Translations under genes and position numbers: made by a program
The notes under the pieces: generated by a model
Seen by the model: only the letters and a program-made list of their open reading frames with translations
Database searches by the model: none
Told to the model about the DNA's origin: nothing
Part shown: piece after piece, positions 24,705 to 34,400 of the stretch
How positions within the stretch are numbered: the first letter of the stretch is position 1
How the letters are laid out: each line of letters starts with the position of its first letter
DNA from: Patiria pectinifera
Taxonomy: Eukaryota > Echinodermata > Asteroidea > Valvatida > Asterinidae
DNA length: 64,000 bases
Direction: 5' to 3'
Assembly: GCA_029964075.1 (NCBI GenBank)
Contig: CM057136.1
Location: 16,108,381 to 16,172,380, forward strand

Positions 24705-27700
24705 CTAGAATTTGTAGTCCTTCGCTGCCTGGGAGTTGAGTGTCGGCATGGCCTCACTCAGATTCTGGTCCAGCTTGTGGTAGCCATCGTTGCTTCGGCT
24801 GCGACGTCCGTCCCCAGTCCGCCCCTCAATGATGACAGCAATGATCTACAAACAAATAACAAATATCAATTTCAAAATGCTTTTTTTCTTCAAAAATGGG
24901 ATGCTCTTGTGAACTTGTTAGAGGCTCAAGACCTGTTGACTTTTTATAACACAGGCCTTTCCATTTCAAATTTCAATCTTTTCAATGTGTGCTTGTCAAT
25001 CACATGTCCTCAATGTCACAAGCCATTCAAATGAACTCTGACAAAATAATTCCTTGTCATTGTTCGTGTCCTCTTGCATGATCTTACTTGTGGACGGACT
25101 GCTGATTTACCTTGATTGCCTTGTGACTGACTTGACAGAGTTGTTTAATGATTCCATCCAAGTCAATTAACGAGTTGCAGGGGATGAACAATGACAAGGG
25201 AATGCCTTTCAATAGCTTGTGACTTGACTTGGGACGAGGTGACTTGTGATTGTATTGTGGTGATTTACGATTTGAGGCTTTGCATGGTGAAGGATCGGTA
25301 TCGTTTCGGTTTGAGGTAACACCATGTGGTAATAACTACTGCTTAGAAGATATTAGTTCAGAAAAGAACTTGTCCTGCTTATTATCAACTTTGCTAAGTA
25401 GTCTCCTGACGATGACTGGAGCAGGCTAGTCGAAACGTTGACACCAAAGACAAGTTCGTTTAGAACTTACAGCAGGACTGTTCTTATCAGAACAAAAAAC
25501 TACTTAGCAAAGTTGATAATAAGCAGGACAAGTTCTTTGCAGAACTAATATCTTCTAAGCAGTAGTTATTACCACATGGTGTTACCGCAAACCGAAACGA
25601 TTGTGGTGATTTGTGAACGACTCCGACTGTTACAACTCTGTGACTTGATGACAACTCGGACCATCTACAAGTCAAAACCAATAAAAATGTTGTCAGTAGA
25701 CCACTCTCTGCCATCCACAGTTTCTGCTCCTTCTCGGGCTCATAGGTAGGTAGGGAAAATACGAGTGTATATTGTATGCACACTTACCTTTTGTTTGTTG
25801 TGGTAGAGGATGTACGTAGCCATAATCAGCAGGATAGCAGTCAACGAGTACGCCATGAAGTGACTACTCGATGTTTCCTCCTCGTATGTCAGGTCGTTAC
25901 TGGGTTTTCCTGATATCACCTTGTTTCCAACATCCGCACTGACCGGTTCTTGCGGCTGTTTGGCTTCATTCAGCCCCTCATCATTTACCCCCTCATCAGG
26001 ATACTGTCAAAAAAATAATAAATGGTCAGACGAAACATTCAAATTAGGAGACATTCAGACTTTTTCATTGATTTTCAAAAAACTTATAAATTTGAATAAT
26101 GTTATACTGCATTACTTAGTGTACATGTACATATACTTTGCAATAACTAATTCTCAGGGCACTTTTGCTCAGAGGGATAACGAATATTCCAAATTTAACA
26201 TTGTGTGGGAACCAATGAAAATTCATTCGCCCAAATCCTTTGAATCATACACTACATGTACATGTAGGTTTAGGAACATTTTACAAGGAAGGCAAGCCAC
26301 GCCACTGTTACAAATTCAAAGACTGTGCCACTGCCTTTCTGCAGAGTGCTACATGTAGATTAGAGAAGGATTCTGGAAGGTGCATCGTCACAAAATTCTT
26401 CGGGAGATTGAGTTGACAACTCGGACTCTAACAACTTTGAAAATAATTTGTTTGTACCAACCTCATACTCTCCTTGAATGTCTTTAAATGTTTCACCCTC
26501 TGGGTTAAAGAAATCACCATCGACTTTCTCTCGATCCCTGGAGTCATCAGGCTCCGAGCTGAAAGATGATTCCTCAGAGGCTTCTTGTTGATTTCTGTCA
26601 GGTACCAAGCTTGGTTCGGCATCATCAGTTCCTACTTGCTGTTCTTTCAGATCATTGTCACCTTTCAAGTCCATTCCTTGCTCAGAAACTTTCCCTGGAT
26701 TGTTAGAATCCGGACCAAGATTTTCTTGTGGGCTATTTCCTGGCTGATTCCCAACCCCATTTTGATCAAGATCTTGCTGCTTTGGGTAGAACCCAGTTTG
26801 GTTAGGGATTTCTTGTGGGTTATAGTTTGGGCTCCGGTCGTATCCTGGCTGAATCCTATTTTCATTTTGATCCAGATATGGAGGATTAGAGTTGTACCGA
26901 GGTTGACTTTGGCTTCCTTGTTCAGAGCCATAGCCTTGGTTCTGGTTGTTTCCTGGCTGACCCCTATTTCCATTTGGATCTGGATATGGATTAGAGTTGT
27001 ACTCAGGTTGACTACGGCTTCCTTGTTCAGAGCCATAGCCTTGGTTCTGGTTGTTTCCTGGCTGACCCCTATTTCCATTTGGATCTGGATATGGATTAGA
27101 ATTGTACCCAGTCTGACTTTGGCTTCCTTGGTCAGAGCCATGGACTGGGCTCAGGTTGTTTCCTGGCTGACCCCTATTTCCATTTGGATCTGGATATGGA
27201 TTAGAGTTGTACCCAGTTTGACTTTGGCTTCCTTGGTCAGAGCCATGGACTGGGTTCAGGTTGTTTCCTGGCTGACCCCTATTTCCATTTGGATCTGGAT
27301 ATGGATTAGAGTTGTACCCAGTTTGACTTTGGCTTCCTTGGTCAGAGCCATGGACTGGGCTCAGGTTGTTTCCTGGCTGACCCCTATTTCCATTGGGATC
27401 TGGATATGGATTAGAGTTGTACCCAGTTTGACTTTGGCTTCCTTGGTCAGAGCCATGGACTGGGTTCAGGTTGTTTCCTGGCTGACCCCTATTTCCATTT
27501 GGATCTGGATATGGATTAGAGTTGTACTCAGGTTGACTACGGCTTCCTTGTTCAGAGCCATAGCCTTGGTTCTGGTTGTTTCCTGGCTGACCCCTATTTC
27601 CATTTGGATCTGGATATGGATTAGAATTGTACCCAGTTTGACTACGGCCTCTTTGTTCAAAGCCATCGCCTTGGTTCTGGTTGTTTCCTGGCTGACCCCT

Positions 27701-30700
27701 ATTTCCATTGGGATCTGGATATGGATTAGAGTTGTACCCAGTTTGACTACGGCTTCCTTGGTCAGAGCCATGGACTGGGCTCAGGTTGTTCCCTGGTTGA
27801 TCCCTATTTCCATTTGGATCTGGATATGGATTAGAGTTGTACCCAGTTTGACTTTGGCTTCCTTGGTCAGAGCCATGGACTGGGCTCAGGTTGTTTCCTG
27901 GCTGACCCCTATTTCCATTGGGATCTGGATATGGATTAGAGTTGTACCCAGTTTGACTTTGGCTTCCTTGGTCAGAGCCATGGACTGGGCTCAGGTTGTT
28001 CCCTGGTTGATCCCTATTTCCATTTGGATCTGGATATGGATTAGAATTGTACCCAGTCTGACTTTGGCTTCCTTGGTCAGAGCCATGGACTGGGCTCAGG
28101 TTGTTTCTTGGCTGACCCCTATTTCCATTTAGATTCTCACCACCTGGCTGTGGGACTTCATGTCCATTCTCACCACCTTGACCTGTGGATCCTTTGGCAT
28201 CATTTACACCATCTGTACCGGTACCTGGGGGTCCTTTTGCACCACTCTCACCACCTGGCTGTGGGACTTCATGTCCATTCTCACCATCTTGACCTGTGGT
28301 TCCTTTGGCATCATTTACACCATCTGTACCGGTATCTGAGGGTCCTTTTGCACCACTCTCACCACCTGGCTGTGGGACTTCATGTCCATTCTCACCATCT
28401 TGACCTGTGGATCCTTTGGCATCATTTACACCATCTGTACCGGTACCTGGGGGTCCTTTTGCACCACTCTCACCACCTGGCTGTGGGACTTCATGTCCAT
28501 TCTCACCACCTTGACCTGTGGTTCCTTTGGCATCATTTACACCATCTGTACCGGTATCTGGGGGTCCTTTTGCACCACTCTCACCACCTGGCTGTGGGAC
28601 TTCATGTCCATTCTCACCATCTTGACCTGTGGTTCCTTTGGCATCATTTACACCATCTGTACCGGTACCTGGGGGTCCTTTTGCACCACTCTCACCACCT
28701 GGCTGTGGGACTTCATGTCCATTCTCACCATCTTGACCTGTGGTTCCTTTGGCATCATTTACACCATCTGTACCGGTATCTGGGGGTCCTTTTGCACCAC
28801 TCTCACCACCTGGCTGTGGGACTTCATGTCCATTCTCACCATCTTGACCTGTGGTTCCTTTGGCATCATTTACACCATCTGTACCGGTATCTGGGGGTCC
28901 TTTTGCACCACTCTCACCACCTGGCTGTGGGACTTCATGTCCATTCTCACCACCTTGACCTGTGGTTCCTTTGGCATCATTTACACCATCTGTACCGGTA
29001 TCTGGGGGTCCTTTTGCACCACTCTCACCACCTGGCTGTGGGACTTCATGTCCATTCTCACCATCTTGACCTTCCAGAAAATAAAAGGTTTTTAGTAATT
29101 TAGAATAATAAATACTATTCATAAGATGTAATTTGCAACAGGATGATGTCAAGCAATATTAGGTGTTGCCCTTCACCGACGTACATGTTACCTCAGGCTC
29201 CCGAACTGGAGGTCGTGGGTTCAAGTCCCACCAAAAATGATTTTGTCCAACTTTCACTCGGGAGGTTACACACTGAGTATACTGTGTTTACACATGTATA
29301 CATGGATGAAGGGCAAAACTAGTAATACTGATTTATAATAAACAGTAAAACACAATCATCAGTGATCATGACAATAGGGCCTACTACTCTTCAAATCCAG
29401 AAAAGCTGTACATACACATGTACAGTCATGACAGTTCTTTTTATTGTGGCTGTCGAGCGCAATTTGAGTCCCCCACGCAAGTTTAAACTTGCGCGCGCAA
29501 GTTTAAACTTGCGCGAGGGACTCCTGAAGCACGCAAATTACACCGCGCCATTTTAATTTCCGCGCACAAGTTTAAACTTGCGCAAAGGCGATCGCAACCT
29601 TCTTTTGCGGGCGGGACTTTCATTGATGAAGAAAAAAAAATTCAAAACACGAGTACATGGAGAAATTATGGAATATTTGAATGAATAAAGAAATAAATAA
29701 AAAGGGGAATTCAATTAGCGTCAATGAAAAGAAACATTGAGATTTAGCAGTGCTTATCAGAGAAGTAGTTTAAGGGTACAATGTACGTGGTGGGGGCGGG
29801 CAGAGCCGGGGAGGGGACCGGGCAAGCAATAAACTTAAGCACACTAGCGGCAATTGCTTTGAAAGTGTACTGAAGTTGTTCAATAATGGAGACCAGCTTC
29901 AAGTTTTTTGCTTTGTAAACCTAATTGGCATTTTATTTATATTCTTGAATGTAAATAAATCATAATTTCCTAGGTGTAACCCGCTGTTAACGTAAAAAGA
30001 ATGATTATGATCCCTTCAATTGTTCAAGTTTTGACATTATAGTAATCATTTACATTATTTTTAAAATGCTTATGTATTCTACAATTAAAAAAGTACTTAT
30101 TCTTAAAAAAATACTAATTAATTTAACAATTAATAAATTGGACGGTACAATAATTCATATTGTTTTTAGAAATACTTGCATAACATTTCGCCGGAGCGCT
30201 GTGTACACTTCAAAAATGCATAATTTGAAAAAAATTAATGAATGCATTACTAATTTAATTAATTAATTAAATTTATTACTTTAACAAATATTTTTTTATT
30301 GCAGGCTCAATAATTCATATTAAAAATGTTTACAACTTAAACACGCTGTACATATAAAATGGTAATTATTTTAAAAAGTAAATAAATTTGCAAATGATTT
30401 AATTAATGAATTTAATCAAATGTTTAAAAAAAAAGGCATTAAGGCATTGTCTCCCGAAGCTCAGTGATGCTATTAAATCGGAGAAAAAATCTGCTTTAAA
30501 AATAATGTTACATATCTGTATGAGTATACCCAGGGGCAAAATAGTTTAGCGGCTCTGTAGGCATGGCTGGGAAAATCTATGCAGTGCGCAAGTTTAAACT
30601 TGCGTGCGCAATTTGTAGCAAGGAAATGAATGCGCGCGCAAGTTTAAACTTGCGTGCGCGCAGGTTTAAACTTGCGCGCGATTTCCTTTGAATAATGTCA

Positions 30701-30953
30701 ACTTTCAATTTCAACAAATTTTGAACCAAGAAGCAAATACTAATTTGTTGGTTGTGGGGGGGGGGGGGACATTTGATAGCCTAGTTACTATGTAAACCAA
30801 ATCTTTCCAAAATTTACCTGCCATGCCATGAACTTGACTGTCGGCTGTGTTTGACAAGACTGGTGCAGCCACAACGATGGGTAACTCGGATACAATCAGC
30901 AGTACGAATGCAGTCAACACTAAGCAACTACGTCTCACTTTAACTCGATCCAT
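24705..30953 (-). CDS. TGOLN2: TGOLN2/TGN38-like trans-Golgi network membrane protein with two tandem-repeat blocks
   Basis: Four minus-strand exons: 30818-30953, 26462-29070, 25788-26003 and 24705-24845 (stop). Phases 1, 0 and 0 agree, giving 1,033 residues. An in-frame ATG at 30986 would add 11. Seen: signal peptide MDRVKVRRSCLVLTAFVLLI…VVA; eight 37-residue repeats (GENGHEVPQPGGESGAKGPP…) and about twelve 35-residue repeats (NPYPDPNGNRGQPGNN…); an acidic Ser/Asp/Glu stretch; SSSHFMAYSLTAILLIMATY as transmembrane segment near 964-983; and tail YHNKQKIIAVIIEGR… with GYHKLDQ at 1008-1014. This order and the SHF-AY / HNK-KIIA--EG / Y--LDQ pattern are those of vertebrate TGN38/TGN46, which cycles between trans-Golgi network and plasma membrane using a YxxPhi motif. 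YHKL fits YxxPhi. The last coding donor of exon 2 (GAG|GTTGGT) is weak; reading through would add a divergent C-terminus ending at 26360. Confidence 0.85.
25300..25601. mobile_element. Penelope-like foldback with hammerhead-like core
   Basis: Two arms of about 103 bp (25300-25402 and 25500-25601) are near-perfect reverse complements around a 97-bp centre. The centre opens with CTCCTGACGATGACTGGAGC and continues to AGTCGAAACGTTG: a CTGANGA box, a GACT/AGTC hairpin, then GAAAC. Penelope-like elements are known to carry hammerhead motifs in their terminal repeats, often in inverted arrangement. There is one extra T between CTGACGA and the stem, so activity is doubtful. Lies in the last intron of the TGN-like gene. 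Confidence 0.6.
26885..28135 (-). repeat. Tandem repeat block of 105-bp units (35 residues) in the TGN-like gene
   Basis: About twelve units of 105 bp encode NPYPDPNGNRGQPGNN followed by one of two variants, LSPVHGSDQGSQSQTGYNS or QNQGYGSEQGSRSQPEYNS. Variants alternate in a mosaic order, which suggests unequal exchange or conversion among units. Every unit is a multiple of three bases, which keeps several other frames open. Confidence 0.95.
28136..29070 (-). repeat. Tandem repeat block of 111-bp units (37 residues) in the TGN-like gene
   Basis: Eight full units and a partial ninth of 111 bp encode GQDGENGHEVPQPGGESG followed by AKGPPDTGTDGVNDAKGTT. Variation is confined to a few positions (QDG/QGG, PPD/PPG/PSD, GTT/GST), so the array looks young or homogenised. 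Gly-Pro content resembles collagen, but Gly is not at every third residue. Confidence 0.96.
29180..29325 (+). mobile_element. tRNA-derived SINE, type B, copy 1
   Basis: Contains a B-box-like GGTCGTGGGTTCAAGTCCCA followed by the body words ACTTTCACTCGGGAGG, TTACACACTGAGTATAC and GAAGGGCAAAAC, all shared with the copy at 57801-57955. Located in intron 1 of the TGN-like gene. Confidence 0.75.
29476..30676. repeat. Two clusters of a 20-bp GC-flanked GTTTAAAC palindrome
   Basis: The palindrome GCGCAAGTTTAAACTTGCGC, or a one- to three-mismatch variant, occurs three times at 29476-29583 and three times at 30585-30676. The roughly 1 kb between clusters is very AT-rich. The arrangement resembles subterminal repeats of a DNA transposon, but I cannot define terminal repeats or a target duplication. 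Located in intron 1 of the TGN-like gene. Confidence 0.7.
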
Positions 30954-31406
30954 TTTCATCATCATCATCAATGGCAGCGCCATCATGAATGTCGTCGCGT
31001 AACCAATATGCAACGCCAACGTGGCGGCAAAACAAAATCTGGAGAAACTCGCCTGCCTGTATGCTGCGTACTGTCCCGTTAAAAACACACTTCTTTAGAC
31101 GATAAAATGGTTAACTTTAAACCTCGATGTCCACGTTTCTGTGCATTTATTTGTTGCTTACGTGGCTGTTTTGTGTTGTAGAAAAATCACGCCCGTCCCA
31201 GCAAACAAATTGTGTTGCGATTTGTACTGAATGCGATCGATTTTTATTTTCTACAGAGCTAGAGCACTTCCGCCGCGCAGAGCGCCCTCTATATTGCACT
31301 TTACACGTGACTTCTCACGTGACTCAACTCTCATCGCGATCATGCACATGACCAATAATATACTTTCACGTATTTCGTTCATGTTGTTTTCGAATCGGTG
31401 TCCAAA
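30954..31406. promoter_or_regulatory. Divergent promoter between TGN-like gene and alpha-mannosidase
   Basis: The start codons of the two genes point away from each other and are about 450 bp apart, so the interval must contain both transcription starts. It is GC-richer than its surroundings, holds an AGCGCCCTCT motif at 31281 and two CACGTGAC boxes at 31303-31324. No TATA box is evident. Confidence 0.7.
31303..31324 (+). promoter_or_regulatory. Twin CLEAR-like E-boxes upstream of alpha-mannosidase
   Basis: ACACGTGACT at 31303-31312 and TCACGTGACT at 31315-31324, with CACGTG cores 12 bp apart. The CLEAR consensus bound by TFEB/MITF-family factors at lysosomal genes is GTCACGTGAC; the second box matches nine of ten positions. 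They lie about 85-105 bp before the mannosidase ATG, the usual place for such sites. Confidence 0.6.
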
Positions 31407-34400
31407 ATGTCTGTGCATTTCCTTGCCTTCTTGTCCATTCTTGCGTTTTCATCAGGAGGTGTTCTGGCAACATGTGGATACAAGGTAGGCATCACAGAAC
31501 CCCCGTAACCCTTCAAAACAAGGCAGAACACTTACTTGCAGTGCGGCGCGTGTTTCCTTGAATTTTCCTGCCGCATCGCGCACCCAGTTCGCTGGGCGGC
31601 GAATTTTTTTCTCCCAACCGACATCCGCATATGGGTGTACACGCTATGGCGTTTTGGACTTTACTTTTCTAAAAACATGAGAAAAAATATTAAATTAATG
31701 AGACAAAAAATTCGAACTTTATTTTCCCTTTTTGAAAATTCCATCTTACTTAGTACAGTAAAAAGAAGATCCTGAAGATGGAAACTGTTGTCAGGTTGTT
31801 CGCACTACTCAAAAAAGTAGTGGATCTGGAGCATAGCCATAGGCCTACATAAGTACATATATAAAACAGCTTAAACCGTGGTACTGTTGTGCCCATTCTT
31901 GAAAATCACGCATTCTCGAAAATGAGCGCACATTCTTAAGAATGAGCGCCCATTCTTGAAAATGAGCGCTCATTCTTGAAAATGAGCGCTCATTCTTAAG
32001 ATTGGGTGGGAATACCACGTGCACAATTTATGAATTTTGCCCAATCTTAACAAACATTGCACGACATAATTATGTTAAATGAATTGTATAGCGGTTAAAA
32101 GGGAAACAATTCATATAAAGAGGAAGGAAAATGTTCCATGCTTCTGTACTCGTATAACTACGATAATTTGAATCAAATTAAACCTGTTATTATTGCTTTT
32201 TCCTGCCTACTTATGGGAAGTTTTGTAATAACGGAGGACTGGGAACTAGTCTGGGAAGTGCTTTGTTTAGGCTAGACAAGTTACAAGTCCCTGTATGTAT
32301 CATATGCATGCCACGAAAAAACCCCGATGTCCAGAAGCTGCCAAAATTGCTCTTTTGACTAGATAGAATCCAGCTCTGCGACGTTATGGTGGGGTGTGAA
32401 CAATAAATTGGTGGCAATTTAAATGGAAAATAGCATTAGCACTATCTGACTATGGGATGTCGCAGTATTCATTCTCATTCTTCACATTCTTCATTCTTAC
32501 GTCTCCCCCCCCCCCCTCTTTTATTATCCCAAAAATCTGAATTCTTTCTTATTTATTCTTATTTTTCCCCCGGTCCCCTCCCCCAATACGTGTATACTTT
32601 TCATATCCACTCTACTTTTCAGCGCCTTGCGTTGCAACAGTATAATTATTAAGAATCAGTGAACGAGGATTCGGCTAGACTTGCCAAGCGCAGCCGGTGC
32701 TCGGCATCGACAAGACCGTTATCTTGTCGCGCATTCTCAAGAATGTGCGCTCAATCTGGAAGAGTTATTTTTGGCCAAGATTGAGCAAGGATCCAGTTGC
32801 ACATTCTCGAGAATGTGCTTGCCCATTTTCGAGAATGCGTGATTTTCAAGAATGGGCACAACAGTACCGTTAACAACAATCAACACTTTGCATTTACTTC
32901 TAAACAACATCTGTTCTTTAATTTCGCTATGATTTTGCACGTGTGTGGCAAACTTTTTATCTCTTGAAACTAAATCATTGAATTTGATGTGCGCATGCGC
33001 AATTGACATAGCAAAAAGGCTTGTACTTATGGACCTTCCTTATGTTCCTTCTTATCAATTGTTAATTTACATTCACATTGTCATGATTGTGAAATGTGAA
33101 TAACCTCCTGAATGTATTTCTCATTTTTGTTTTTCTTTTTTCTACAAGGGCTGCCCAGCAACAGTTCCTGGCATGCTGAACGTTCATCTTGTGCCTCACA
33201 CACACGATGACGTTGGCTGGCTCAAGACTGTAGACCAGTACTATTATGGCGGTATGTTGATTTGAGCCATTCACAATTCATGAAAACTATGGCCAATGCA
33301 AATTCCTATTGGTAATCTCCACAGTAGGTGGCAGTGGTACCGTGTGCACCTTCCTCTGTGCACTATGTCTACTCTATTCCAAAGTTGAGAAAGAACAGAT
33401 TGTGAATGTGGCAATCAGTTAATACACACATAAGTAATACCACAAAACCCGACTTGGAAAAAATAAAATCAAGTCAAAGACTTCAAACCTTGCCAAATAA
33501 ATAGATTCTCTGTGAATTTTAATCATGTAGAGGTGGAACAAATTGTTAAGCCTTCAGGTACAATGTACATCAACACCAACACCAACTAGTGGTCACTGCA
33601 ATAAATTATTTAAGCAGCGATGCAGGCTGGATGTACCGAATTATAGTTTTTCACACTGAATTGTTGACACCTGGAACAGTCTACCAGAGGAAGTGGTCCA
33701 AAATCCATCTACCAGTCCTTTTAAAAGCAATCTCTGATAATGTTTGGAAATTCTACAACTGCAAATTCATTCCAAGATACCAATTATTTATTATCTCAAC
33801 TGCTATTCTTTTCTGTTATTTCTATTCTGCAACCACTTGCCCTCTTCAAGTTAAGATCAGATTAGTTCTGACCAAGATTTGATGGGTCCTAAGCCCTAGG
33901 CTTTAACTCGACCCTCAATTACAAGCAATATTACAAGCACGATAACTAACCAAAATAAAGTTTCTTATCAATCCCCAGCTGATTACTGGTAAGCAAGAAA
34001 TGTTCTTAGATTTATTTCATCTTCAAGTCCATTAAGTCATGTCAGGAGCTTGCCTTTGCTCTTTTACTATTTGTCCTTTGTGCTCATGAACTCAGAAAGA
34101 TCCTAAATCAATTATTAATTATCCACGATGTTTTCTGCTAGACAAGAACAAAATTCAGAACGCCGGGGTACAGTACATCCTGGACACAGTCATTGCAGAG
34201 TTGGCTGAAGATCCCACTAAACGCTTCATCTACGTGGAAATTGCGTTCTTCTCGCGGTGGTGGAATGAGCAGACCGACAAAACGAAAGCTTTAGTCAAAC
34301 AACTCGTCAATGAAGGTGAACACCAGCCTAGTGTCTTTGTACCTACATGTACATTTATTATATATTTATGTTTCTGTGTGGAGCCGAAGGCATTGGAATT

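Noticed and set aside
28136..29070. Collagen-like domain
   Set aside because: Gly- and Pro-rich, but Gly does not fall at every third residue over any long run.
26885..29070. CRISPR-like array
   Set aside because: Units are contiguous coding repeats with no spacers, in a eukaryotic gene.
26585..29103. Long plus-strand open frames (515, 331 and 237 codons) opposite the TGN-like exon
   Set aside because: They are by-products of 105- and 111-bp repeats, which keep every frame open; their Trp/Ile/His/Leu-rich monotonous products lack any domain, while the minus strand has signal peptide, TM and tail exons in phase.
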